Positions 53,595-62,309 of a stretch of 64,000 bases of DNA are shown one piece after another. The stretch covers positions 1,142,001-1,206,000 of the forward strand of contig NZ_CP015381.1 of the NCBI RefSeq assembly GCF_001854245.1, written 5' to 3'. Position numbers and translations under genes: made by a program. The notes beneath the pieces were generated by a model. That model did not search any database. It saw only the letters and a list, made by a program, of their open reading frames with translations, and had not been told where the DNA came from. The stretch is from Desulfococcus multivorans. Its GTDB lineage: Bacteria; Desulfobacterota; Desulfobacteria; Desulfobacterales; Desulfococcaceae. Position 1 is the stretch's first letter; each line of letters opens with the position of its first letter.

Positions 53595-54602
53595 ATGAAA
53601 ACCCGTTACACTTTCCCCGAATGCGCCGAGCGATCGGTTTTAGATGAATTTATCCTCGGTTGTGATATCATGGCGGAGATCATGGCCGTGATCCGGCAGG
53701 TGGCCCTCTATGATGTCAATGTCCTGTTGGCAGGCGAGAGCGGTACGGGGAAGGAGATGTTGGCGAAGATCATTCACCTTCAGAGCCCCCGGGCGGAGCA
53801 TCCGTTTATTCCCGTCAACTGCGGCATCCTTTCCGGTATGATGTTCGAGGACAAGCTTTTTGGCCATGAAAAAGGGGCGTTCACCGGAGCGGTCGAACAG
53901 AAGATCGGTTGTTTCGAATCGGCGCACCGGGGAACCCTTTTTCTGGATGAAGTCGCGGAACTGCCCCTCGACAATCAGATCGATTTTCTTCGCGTTCTCG
54001 AGGATTTTCGTTTCATGCGGATCGGCGGCAACGAGATGATCGAGGTGGACGTCCGCGTGATTTCCGCGACCAACAAGGATCTCAAGGGAGAGATCAAAAA
54101 AGGACTTTTCCGGGAAGATCTCTTTTATCGCCTGCAGGTGATTCCCATCTACCTGCCCCCCCTGCGCGATCGCAGAAACGCCATCCCCGGGATGGTCTCC
54201 CATTTCCTCAACCAGTTCGAAGCCCTTTACAACAAGCCCAAACCCGTGCTTCATCCCGAGGTCATCGATCTTTTCGTACGGTATGACTGGCCCGGAAATG
54301 TCCGGGAACTCAAGAATATGATGGAGCGGATCTTTATCATCAGCACCAACAAGACCATCCACGTTGATGATCTTCCCCCTGATTTTTTGTGGCATTTCCG
54401 AGAATCGACGGAAACGATGGACCTGGCCGAGGTTCGAAAGAAGGCGGAGACCGGGGCGATTCTGGAGGCGCTGCACCGTGCCCGGGGCGACCGGGAAAAG
54501 GCGTCCAGGATGCTTGGAATCAGTCCCCGGACGCTCAGACACAAGGTCCAGAAATACGATATCAGGATCGACAGGATCGGCGGCACCTTTCCGGACCCTT
54601 GA
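53595..54602 (+). CDS. Sigma54-dependent transcriptional activator without receiver domain
   Basis: A 335-residue protein: AAA+ domain (~15-250) with Walker A GESGTGKE (47-54), the sigma54-contacting loop GAFTGA (94-99) intact, Walker B GTLFLDE, and sensor RDLFYRL-type motif; then a Fis-type helix-turn-helix at ~290-325 (REKASRMLGISPRTLRHKV). The N-terminus is only ~15 residues, so it lacks a receiver or GAF domain; activity is probably controlled by abundance or by a partner. It is divergent from the CBS-SLC13 block. Confidence 0.93.
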   Translation: MKTRYTFPECAERSVLDEFILGCDIMAEIMAVIRQVALYDVNVLLAGESGTGKEMLAKIIHLQSPRAEHPFIPVNCGILSGMMFEDKLFGHEKGAFTGAVEQKIGCFESAHRGTLFLDEVAELPLDNQIDFLRVLEDFRFMRIGGNEMIEVDVRVISATNKDLKGEIKKGLFREDLFYRLQVIPIYLPPLRDRRNAIPGMVSHFLNQFEALYNKPKPVLHPEVIDLFVRYDWPGNVRELKNMMERIFIISTNKTIHVDDLPPDFLWHFRESTETMDLAEVRKKAETGAILEALHRARGDREKASRMLGISPRTLRHKVQKYDIRIDRIGGTFPDP

Positions 54603-54667
54603 TGACCGGTCGGCGAATTGGAAAGCGGCTTGAGGGGGGCCCGGGATGCCGGACCGCCTGATTCTTT

Positions 54668-56104
54668 TTACTCCGACCGCCGGATGTAGGTGTCGAGAGT
54701 GGGCGGCGTAGCGATATAACCATAGAGCGGTTTCCATTCGCATCTCGCCGTGAGCTCGACACCGCCCTGAATGACGGAAACGGGTCGATCCGCCGAAACC
54801 ACTACGGCCATGATATGGTCGTGGTGATTGGTAAATCTGAGGGCCGAATTGTAACGGGCGCCCCTTGATCGGTCTTCACCCGGTACGGCATAACCATCCA
54901 GAAGACAGGCAAATCCGTGGAGGTGAAGGTCTTTGCCGATGTGAAGGGCGCCGTCCACACGAGCCAGAGCTTTGGCCAACGCCAGTTGGGATTCCCGCCT
55001 CAGGTCGAGGGGATGTTCCAGGTGCTGGCCGGAGATATTGATGGGGGCGGGGTTGAGATCGATGACGATGGTGCACCCATACCGCTCTTCCTGAGCGTTG
55101 TGGACGATGTTTGAGATGATTTTGAACAAGTCGTTGCCGTCATTCGATTCGTTCTGCCACTCCAGCAATATTTCCTCGACCTGCACCAGCTTTGCTTTCC
55201 GGGTCGAGGAATGGAACCTCCCATCGAAAAAGCTGCAGATCAAATCACCGTTCAGGCGGAGAAAACCATGGCCGGACCGGAAATCGGCGATAATACATCC
55301 CCGGGGCATCTTTCCCACGGCGATGCCGATGATGCTCTTGCCGTCGGAAACAAGCCGTCTTATGGAGTTCTGCACAGATAAGAGCAGTTTCCGGACGTGC
55401 TTATAGTTTTTGAGTTGAGGGCGCTCCAACTCGGGAAATCGGGCGATGAAGCGGATCTCTTCAACGGCGCAGGGTTCTACAAAGGCGAGAATGCCCCTGG
55501 GCCAGACGCCCTCTTCGAAGGTTTCGGAGATCCCCAGCACGGCGTCGAGGGTCGGATAGACCCGAATGTGGGTATCCCACCCGATGAGGGAGATCCGTTT
55601 GTCGACGATGTAGTCCCTGACGGCGTGGCCGGCATATTCACGAAGAACGTATCCCGACGTGCCGATGCACGGGGCGTCCGCATTGGCCATGTCCTGGGAA
55701 AGCAGCCAGACGGCATGCTCAAGCCATCGCTCTGTCGGACCCGTGGAGCACATGTCCGGATGGTGCTCCGTGAACCACATCTGATAGGCGATTGATCGGG
55801 ACCTGCCGCCGAAAGAGATGAGGCCGGCCAATTGAAGGTTTTCCTCGTGTTGCACCTCGAATTTCTTCATTTTAGTCAAGTCGAAATCAGCTTTTCGCCA
55901 GGCATGGCTGTCCAGGTAAAGCTCTTTCAGCTTGGGTTCGTGACCGTGCAAAAGCAGCTGCGGATCATAGATGCGAATGGGATCATCGGCATGAATGGCA
56001 TAAATCAGGGCCACCCGACTCGGCGGTGAAAAATGGGAGAGTCCCTCACGCAGACCGTCAAATACATGAAAAATGCACTGATTTTGAACAGAGTCCTTTT
56101 TCAT
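54668..56104 (-). CDS. Diadenylate-cyclase-like protein (DisA_N/DACNV type)
   Basis: A 478-residue protein. The C-terminal ~130 residues resemble the DAC domain that makes cyclic di-AMP: VDGALHIGKDLHLHGFACLLDG contains the DGA motif (384-386), and RGARYNSALRF (414-424) stands where active enzymes have GTRHR, so the usual His-Arg is Tyr-Asn. The N-terminal ~340 residues look like a novel sensor with no clear family. I recall a DACNV sensor subgroup with this variant but cannot verify it. ATG 56104 is chosen over 56170. Cyclase activity is therefore uncertain. A perfect palindrome lies 76 bases upstream. Confidence 0.72.
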   Translation of the reverse strand: MKKDSVQNQCIFHVFDGLREGLSHFSPPSRVALIYAIHADDPIRIYDPQLLLHGHEPKLKELYLDSHAWRKADFDLTKMKKFEVQHEENLQLAGLISFGGRSRSIAYQMWFTEHHPDMCSTGPTERWLEHAVWLLSQDMANADAPCIGTSGYVLREYAGHAVRDYIVDKRISLIGWDTHIRVYPTLDAVLGISETFEEGVWPRGILAFVEPCAVEEIRFIARFPELERPQLKNYKHVRKLLLSVQNSIRRLVSDGKSIIGIAVGKMPRGCIIADFRSGHGFLRLNGDLICSFFDGRFHSSTRKAKLVQVEEILLEWQNESNDGNDLFKIISNIVHNAQEERYGCTIVIDLNPAPINISGQHLEHPLDLRRESQLALAKALARVDGALHIGKDLHLHGFACLLDGYAVPGEDRSRGARYNSALRFTNHHDHIMAVVVSADRPVSVIQGGVELTARCEWKPLYGYIATPPTLDTYIRRSE

Positions 56105-56409
56105 GGTATGCTCTGATGGATCCTTTCTTGACGTTTGGAACACGACTTTTGACTTTCGTGTTGATATCAAAAAACAGGTTTTAAGTCATGACTTAAATGG
56201 CCGATGAAAAAGCGTATGATGCTCGAGGTTATCGGTATGAACCATCGCTTTGTTATGATATATTCCAGCCGCTTTTCTTTACCATCACAAAAGCCGAAAA
56301 TTGCATGGTTCAGATATCAACAGCCGATACAAACCTTCAATCGCAGGAGATCGGAGGTCGGTCGTATAATCCCTACAGGAGTTGAATTTCAGTGAAAATT
56401 TCAAGGTGC
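56105..56409. other. Divergent region with operator-like palindrome
   Basis: 305 bases between the divergent DAC-like and NlpC-like genes. It holds a 7-bp hairpin (AACACGA 56139-56145 with TCGTGTT 56156-56162) and the 18-bp palindrome at 56180-56197. Two overlapping 62-63-codon open frames after 56197 lack support. Confidence 0.5.
56180..56197. promoter_or_regulatory. Perfect 18-bp palindrome, likely operator
   Basis: TTTAAGTCATGACTTAAA reads identically on both strands with no spacer. Its size and place, 76 bases before the DAC-like start codon in a divergent intergenic region, fit a dimeric repressor or activator site (MarR-like in size). The regulator is not identified in the window. Confidence 0.55.
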
Positions 56410-56949
56410 ATGAACAAACAAAGGCGATGGAAAATCCTCCTGAAATGCGCAATAGCCTTTTCCCTGGGGGTCATATGGATGACGCCGGCGGTGGCGGCGC
56501 TACCCGAGGCGTCACTTGCAGCAGTTAGAAACGGCATTCCCGGTATTGCCGAACGATATGTTGGGATGCCGTACGCCTTTGGCGCGGACCCCGAGCATCA
56601 CGGAGCTGCGGACAACTCTCATCTCATTTGCGCCATTTACGGCGAAGCGGCAAGGAATGCGGGTTTTGCCTTCCCCGGCTACATGCCCATGAAGATGCTG
56701 CTGGCCCGGACGATCAGGATCCATCCGGACATGGTTGAACCCGGCGATCTGATGGTGCTCAAAGATGGGCACGCGGCCATGATCTACCATGTGGAGGATG
56801 CCGAAAATTTCGATTTGATCTATGCGTCCCTCAAGCGTGGTAAGGTTGTGGCTTTTAACAGCCGCAACCTTGTATACGAGGTTTACTGGCGGGTCCATCT
56901 GGACGGGTTTTATCGGTTCGATCCAACGCTGTCGGCGCCGGTGGATTGA
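56410..56949 (+). CDS. NlpC/P60-like exported protein lacking the catalytic cysteine
   Basis: A 179-residue protein with a signal peptide (residues ~8-30, AVAA cleavage) and an NlpC/P60-like fold: GMPYAFGADPEHHGAADNSHLICAIY and PGDLMVLKDGHAAMIYHVED. Active family enzymes have DCSGLV; here DNSHLI places Asn69 at the nucleophile position, while the His121 segment remains. A nearby Cys74 is four residues after the usual site. It is probably a catalytically dead binding protein or a changed active site. ATG 56410 follows AAGG; a GTG at 56392 is possible. Confidence 0.7.
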   Translation: MNKQRRWKILLKCAIAFSLGVIWMTPAVAALPEASLAAVRNGIPGIAERYVGMPYAFGADPEHHGAADNSHLICAIYGEAARNAGFAFPGYMPMKMLLARTIRIHPDMVEPGDLMVLKDGHAAMIYHVEDAENFDLIYASLKRGKVVAFNSRNLVYEVYWRVHLDGFYRFDPTLSAPVD

Positions 56950-57056
56950 TCGATTCTGTTTGATCCGGTATGTTCCCGCCCGGTTGGATTTCATTGAATG
57001 GCATGTGCGGCACGAACTGTCAAAACTGCGATACCTTTCCACGAAGGAGGTGCTGA

Positions 57057-57527
57057 ATGATCGAGATCGATGTTCCCGGATACGGAAGATTGCGGATGGC
57101 GCACCTGGTGCTGGATTACAATGGGACCCTTGCCGTTGACGGCCGTTTGGTCGACGGCGTGGACACGGCTCTGAATGCCCTTGCGGGTCATGTCGGTGTC
57201 CACGTTCTCACCGCCGACACGTTTGGAAAGGCCGAAGCGGCCCTGGAGGGGATTTCCTGCCGTCTTGCCGTTCTGCCTCCGGACAGGCAGGACGAGGAAA
57301 AGTTGGCCTATGTCCAACGACTCGGATGTGAAGAGACCGTCTGCATCGGCAACGGCAGAAATGATCGCCGGATGCTGGCCGCGGCTGTTTTGGGGATCGC
57401 CGTCATTCTCGAGGAGGGCGTTGCCGTGGAAACGCTCACGGCTGCGGATGTCGTGTGTACCGATATCCTTTCGGCGTTGGCGCTCCTGTCCCATCCCCTC
57501 AGGCTGGTAGCAACCCTGCGATCATAA
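57057..57527 (+). CDS. HAD-family hydrolase (soluble P-type ATPase-like, COG4087 type)
   Basis: A 156-residue protein with HAD motif I LDYNGTLA, where the second acidic residue of DxD is Asn as in the COG4087 subgroup, motif II T in VLTAD, and motif IV GNGRNDRRML. It resembles the soluble phosphatase part of P-type ATPases. AAGGAGG precedes the start. Substrate unknown. pepA follows after 89 bases. Confidence 0.82.
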   Translation: MIEIDVPGYGRLRMAHLVLDYNGTLAVDGRLVDGVDTALNALAGHVGVHVLTADTFGKAEAALEGISCRLAVLPPDRQDEEKLAYVQRLGCEETVCIGNGRNDRRMLAAAVLGIAVILEEGVAVETLTAADVVCTDILSALALLSHPLRLVATLRS

Positions 57528-57616
57528 TTTTTCAGCCGGCTGCGGGACGTCCCGGCGGGCGTTGAAACGGTCCCCATAACCCTTAAACGACGAACAGAGA
57601 AAAGGAGATCTCCACC

Positions 57617-59086
57617 GTGCTGGAACTCAAAGTGGTCAATCCCAAGAAAGACCCCCTTAAAACCCTCATCATTCCGGTGTGTGAAGACACCGATATCCAT
57701 GACAACCGAAGCGTTGGCCTGCTGGTGAAAAAAGCGATGGCTCTGGAAGAGTTCAACGGTAAAATCGAAGAGGAAGTGGTTTTTCATCATCCTGCGGAGG
57801 TGTCGGCAGACCGCGTAATTTTCATGGGGGCGGGACCGAAGGCCACCGCGGATACCGAGGTGTTTCGCGCTTTGACCGGCCGAGCGGTCAACAGATGCAT
57901 CACTCGAGGGCTTGACGACGTTTTGCTGGCCGTTCCTTCGGCGGCCAAATGCGGTCTGGACGCCGCCGACCTGCTTGAGGCAATGATGGAGGGCGCTTTT
58001 CTGGGCAACTATCGTTTTGACCAATACAAGAGCGAGAAAAAACAGATCCCCTTGAAAAAGATCGGATTCTGGGCCAAGGCTCAGGATGTCAGACGCTTTT
58101 CAAGGCTTCCGACCCGGGTGACGGCGGCCTGCAGGGGTACCCTCCAGGCGCGGGAATGGGTTTCCGTTCCCGCCGTCGATAAGCGACCGGATGCCTATGC
58201 TGAATCGATTGCCGCTCTTGCCCGGGCAGAAGGGCTTGATGCCGTGATATGGGATGAAAAGATCCTTGCGGAAAATGGATTTGGTGCTCTTCTGGCCGTC
58301 GGGCAAGGGAGTCATGCCGCACCCCGGCTGGTGTTCCTCGAATATCGGACCGAAGGCGCCGAAAAGACCGTCTGTCTCGTGGGCAAGGGGGTTACGTTTG
58401 ATTCCGGCGGTCTGAATCTGAAGATCGGAGGGGCCATGGAAGGTATGAAGATGGACATGGCCGGTTCAGCCGCAGTGGCGGCGACGCTCATCAGCGTGGC
58501 CAGGCTCAAACCGAAGCTCAACGTGGTGGGGGTGCTGCCCCTGGTCGAAAATATGCCTTCAGGTAAAGCGATCAGACCCGGGGATATCATCCATACATAC
58601 TCCGGCAAGACGGTGGAGGTCGGCAATACGGATGCCGAGGGGCGGCTCATTCTGGCCGATGCCATCGCCTATGCCGTCGAGGTTTACAAGCCCCATATCC
58701 TCATTGACATGGCGACCCTGACCGGTGCCTGCGTAGTGGCCCTTGGAGAAAAAATTGCAGCGGTTTTTACAGAGGAGGACGCCCTGGCCGAGGCGATTAT
58801 CGCATCGGGAAGGCGCACCTTCGAACGATGCTGGCGAATGCCCATGCCCGAGGATTACAAGGAACTGCTCAAAAGCGATTTTGCCGACATCAGCAATATG
58901 AGCAGCTCCAAGTGGGGAGGCGCCATTACGGCTGCCCTGTTTTTGTCGGCATTTGTAAAAGATACCCAATGGGTCCATATCGATATCGCCGGTCCCGCCT
59001 ATGCCAAGAAAAGCGGCGCCTATTGTACCCCCGGGGGAACGGGGTTCGGTGTTCGACTCCTGCTGGACCTCCTGGAAAAATTGTGA
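57617..59086 (+). CDS. pepA: Leucyl aminopeptidase (M17 family)
   Basis: A 489-residue M17 aminopeptidase. Metal and catalytic residues lie in VGKGVTFDSGGLNLK, MKMDMAGSAAV, and the signature NTDAEGRL. It removes N-terminal amino acids as a cytoplasmic hexamer with two metal ions per site. The start is GTG after AAAGGAGA. The peptide-binding protein gene follows 18 bases after the stop, so peptide use may be linked. Confidence 0.96.
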   Translation: MLELKVVNPKKDPLKTLIIPVCEDTDIHDNRSVGLLVKKAMALEEFNGKIEEEVVFHHPAEVSADRVIFMGAGPKATADTEVFRALTGRAVNRCITRGLDDVLLAVPSAAKCGLDAADLLEAMMEGAFLGNYRFDQYKSEKKQIPLKKIGFWAKAQDVRRFSRLPTRVTAACRGTLQAREWVSVPAVDKRPDAYAESIAALARAEGLDAVIWDEKILAENGFGALLAVGQGSHAAPRLVFLEYRTEGAEKTVCLVGKGVTFDSGGLNLKIGGAMEGMKMDMAGSAAVAATLISVARLKPKLNVVGVLPLVENMPSGKAIRPGDIIHTYSGKTVEVGNTDAEGRLILADAIAYAVEVYKPHILIDMATLTGACVVALGEKIAAVFTEEDALAEAIIASGRRTFERCWRMPMPEDYKELLKSDFADISNMSSSKWGGAITAALFLSAFVKDTQWVHIDIAGPAYAKKSGAYCTPGGTGFGVRLLLDLLEKL

Positions 59087-59104
59087 AAGGCCGGGAAACA
59101 GGCC

Positions 59105-60667
59105 ATGAACAGATCCGGATGGACAGTGATCATTTTGGTGGGAATGGGGTGGCTGGCAGCGCTCTCGGGGGCATCCGAAGAACAGATCCTGAAGCTTGGT
59201 GCCGAAAGAGATCCCGTCTCACTGGACCCTCACGCACAGTTGTCTGCCGAAACCCTTCAGTATGCTCACATGGTCTTTGATCCGCTGGTGCGTCGGACCG
59301 CCGACATGACATTCGAGCCGCGTCTGGCGGAACGATGGGAGCGTATCAGCGACAGGGCCATGCGGTTTTATCTGAAGCGGGGCGTGACGTTTCACAGCGG
59401 TAATCCGTTTACCGTGGAAGACGTGAAATGGACTGTGCATCGTCTGATGAAAAGCCCGGATTACAATAGGCTTTTCAAGGATCTTGAAGACGTCAAGATC
59501 ATTGATGACCAAACGGTCGATCTTGTGACGCAAAAACCCTGCGCCCTCATCCTCAACATGGCGGCCTTGATTTTTCCCATGGACCGTCGATTTTACAGGG
59601 GGATGGATGAAAACGGACGCTACAAGGATGCCGTTGTTACGGCCGGTCCTTCTTTTGCCGCCACCCACGCTTCCGGAACCGGAAAGTATCACGTCACAAT
59701 GCGGGATCCGGGTCTAAAAACTGTTTTTCAAAAATTTCCGGGATATTGGGACGACAAATCCCTTGGCAATATCGACAGGATCATCCTGATTCCCATTAAA
59801 AACGATGCCGCTCGGGTAAGCGCGCTGAGGTCGGGAAATGTCGATATGATCACGCCGGTGCCGCCCCAGGATTACGGGCGTATCGAGGCGGATGAGAATC
59901 TTCGGCTGATTGCGATAACGGGAAGCCGTATCATCACGCTTCAACTGAATCAGAAGCGTCGTCCCGAGTTCAGAAACCCTCAGGTTCGACTGGCCATGAA
60001 TTGGGCAGTAAACAAAGCGGATATCGTAGAGAAGATCATGAAAGGGGCTGCCACGGCAGCGGGTCAACAAGGGCCCAAAGGCTTTTCGGGATATACCCCG
60101 CGCCTGACGCCCCGTTTTGATCCGGCCAAGGCCAAGGCACTGATGAAATCGGCCGGATATGAAAACGGGTTCGAATGTACCATGATCGCTCCCAACAACC
60201 GCTACGTCAACGATGCCAAGGTGGCTGAAGCGGTTGCCGTCATGCTTTCCAGAATCAATATCACGGTGGACCTCAAGACGCTGCCCAGGATTCATTACTG
60301 GGATCGCTTCGACGCCCAAACCGCTGATATCCAGATGATCGGATGGCATCCGGAAATGGAGGATTCCGCCAATTACACGGAAAACCTCCTGATGTGTCCT
60401 GATACGGAAACCGGATATGGCCGCTACAACAGCGGAAATTACTGTAACGCGAAAGTGGATGAGCTCATCCTCGCCTCCCGGATGGAAACCGGCAACGCCC
60501 GACGCCGGGTATTGCTCCAGAAGGTCGAGCAGATTCTCTATGACGAGGCGGCCTTTATTCCCCTCCATTGGGAGAAGGTGTCATGGGCCGGAAAACGGCA
60601 TCTCGGGATCGAGCCTGTTGTGAACCTCCAGAATGTTGCCTATTTCGGAGATCTGATGATCCACTAG
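59105..60667 (+). CDS. ABC-type peptide/solute-binding protein (SBP family 5)
   Basis: A 520-residue exported solute-binding protein of the DppA/OppA family, with an N-terminal signal (~1-23) and family motifs SLDPHAQLSAETLQYAHMVFDPL and VKWTVHRLM, ending in a domain that closes over the ligand. No permease or ATPase genes are adjacent. It is 18 bases after pepA. The ligand is not known. Confidence 0.9.
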   Translation: MNRSGWTVIILVGMGWLAALSGASEEQILKLGAERDPVSLDPHAQLSAETLQYAHMVFDPLVRRTADMTFEPRLAERWERISDRAMRFYLKRGVTFHSGNPFTVEDVKWTVHRLMKSPDYNRLFKDLEDVKIIDDQTVDLVTQKPCALILNMAALIFPMDRRFYRGMDENGRYKDAVVTAGPSFAATHASGTGKYHVTMRDPGLKTVFQKFPGYWDDKSLGNIDRIILIPIKNDAARVSALRSGNVDMITPVPPQDYGRIEADENLRLIAITGSRIITLQLNQKRRPEFRNPQVRLAMNWAVNKADIVEKIMKGAATAAGQQGPKGFSGYTPRLTPRFDPAKAKALMKSAGYENGFECTMIAPNNRYVNDAKVAEAVAVMLSRINITVDLKTLPRIHYWDRFDAQTADIQMIGWHPEMEDSANYTENLLMCPDTETGYGRYNSGNYCNAKVDELILASRMETGNARRRVLLQKVEQILYDEAAFIPLHWEKVSWAGKRHLGIEPVVNLQNVAYFGDLMIH

Positions 60668-60765
60668 TGTTATTTCATTTTCGACTTTCGGGATGCTGGC
60701 GTGGTTCGAAGGCGGCTTACGTCCTGCGCAGCTGCATTGGAGAATCAGGCGAAGAATTGAAAGGC

Positions 60766-60785
60766 GCACCGGCGATAGCCGGTGC
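60766..60785. terminator. Hairpin between convergent SBP and thrC genes
   Basis: GCACCGGC-GATA-GCCGGTGC is a perfect 8-bp stem with a GATA tetraloop. On the reverse strand a moderately T-rich run follows, fitting termination of thrC; it may serve both genes. Confidence 0.5.
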
Positions 60786-60794
60786 CATGGTCCA

Positions 60795-62297
60795 TCATAA
60801 TGCGACAAGATCCAGCGTCCTGGCGATCTCCTCGGATACCCTGCGGACAAATTTTTCGAAATCCTCGCCGTCAATGGGATTTCCCGGTGCCGGGACCTTC
60901 TCCAGATCGTCCGGCCGCATATAAACGGGTCGGTTCATCAGCCTCGGATCAGGATGGATTCCGAACTCATCGGGGAACCGATTTTCGAAGTACATTTCCT
61001 GAAAACCAGCGAATTTGAGGGCGTGAGCCGTGGAGTCCACCACAGCTGTTTCATCAGTATCGACCAATCCCGTCTGTCGAGCCCGAACGAGTCCGGCTAA
61101 GGATTCTCCGCCGTGGGTGCAGGCGATGTGACCGTTATGGTTGGCCGTCAACTCCCAATCCATGATCTCCTGCTCGGTGACCTCAACGAAAAAAACCCGC
61201 TGTTCACCGGCGATTTGGTTGTATTTTTCCGCCAGATGAATGACCCTGGGCATGGAGACGGGGTTTCCGATCATGGCGGCCTGGGCGACGCTGGGTTTGA
61301 CGGCCATGGGGACAAATCGACGTTTGGCGGGGTCCGGCTCCATGTAGTAGCGGTAGACGGGATTGGCATGGGCCGACTGGACCCCGATGATTTTAGGCAG
61401 AACGTCGATAATTCCGATATCGTAGAATTTCAGGAACCCGCTCATGACGGCGGTGATGTTTCCGGCGTTGCCGATGGGAACGACAATCACCTTTCCGGCC
61501 ATGTCGTACTCGAAGTCTTGAGCGATTTCATAGGAATAGGATTCCTGCCCCAGTATGCGCCAGGCGTTTTTCGAGTTGAGAAGCGCTACCGGGTAGTGTT
61601 CGGCGAGGTGCTCCACCACCTTCATGCAGTCGTCAAAAACCCCGGGAATTTCGAAGACCCGCGCACCGCTGCCCAGGGGTTGGGAGAGTTGTTGGGGAGT
61701 GACCTTCTTGTGAGGCAACAGCACGGCCGATTTGACATGGGGCTTGAGATAAGCCGCATAGAGGGCGGCCGCTGCCGAAGTGTCGCCCGTCGAGGCGCAA
61801 ACGGCCAGGACATTCTTGATCTTGCCGCTTTTGATCAGGTAGTTGATATAGCTGAAAGCGCTGGCCATGCCGCGGTCTTTGAACGAGGCGCTGGGGTTCT
61901 GGCCGTCGTTTTTGAAAAAGAAGGCCATGCCCGCCAACTCCTGCAGCGTGTTATTGGCTGAAACGATGGGGGTGTGCCCTTCGCCCAGGTAGACAATATC
62001 CGACAGGGGAATGACGGAGCCGATAAATTCGTGGTAGAGATAGATGCCTTTCAGGGCCGGGATCTTGAGCATCCGTCGATAGTCGAAAATACGGCGCCAG
62101 AGCGGACCCGGGATTTGTCTGAGCCGATCGAACTGCTCATCCTGAATGAGCAGCACCTGGCCGCAATCCGGGCAGGTGTAGAGCAGCTTGTCAATTCCGT
62201 GCACCGTACCGCAGCCGAGACAGTGGTAGGCGAGCCGGCCTGCTTTTTCGGGAATCAGATAAGAGCGGATTTCTTTCGGAAAGTCTTGTGGCTTCAA
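60795..62297 (-). CDS. thrC: Threonine synthase
   Basis: A 500-residue PLP enzyme. An N-terminal zinc ribbon (CLGCGTVHG and CPDCG) precedes the catalytic core, where the Schiff-base Lys is in NPSASFKDRGM and the phosphate-binding loop is VPIGNAGNITA. It converts O-phosphohomoserine to threonine. It starts with TTG after AGAGA, 12 bases after serS, so the two are likely one operon. The DUF39 protein competes upstream for aspartate semialdehyde. Confidence 0.95.
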   Translation of the reverse strand: MKPQDFPKEIRSYLIPEKAGRLAYHCLGCGTVHGIDKLLYTCPDCGQVLLIQDEQFDRLRQIPGPLWRRIFDYRRMLKIPALKGIYLYHEFIGSVIPLSDIVYLGEGHTPIVSANNTLQELAGMAFFFKNDGQNPSASFKDRGMASAFSYINYLIKSGKIKNVLAVCASTGDTSAAAALYAAYLKPHVKSAVLLPHKKVTPQQLSQPLGSGARVFEIPGVFDDCMKVVEHLAEHYPVALLNSKNAWRILGQESYSYEIAQDFEYDMAGKVIVVPIGNAGNITAVMSGFLKFYDIGIIDVLPKIIGVQSAHANPVYRYYMEPDPAKRRFVPMAVKPSVAQAAMIGNPVSMPRVIHLAEKYNQIAGEQRVFFVEVTEQEIMDWELTANHNGHIACTHGGESLAGLVRARQTGLVDTDETAVVDSTAHALKFAGFQEMYFENRFPDEFGIHPDPRLMNRPVYMRPDDLEKVPAPGNPIDGEDFEKFVRRVSEEIARTLDLVAL

Positions 62298-62309
62298 CTT
62301 GATATCTCT

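Noticed and set aside
56197-56395. Two overlapping small open frames of 62-63 codons
   Set aside because: No ribosome site, overlapping frames and unlikely composition; one begins inside the palindrome.
60673-60700. Third copy of the dispersed palindrome
   Set aside because: TTCGACTTTC resembles half a stem, but no complementary arm or shared loop follows.
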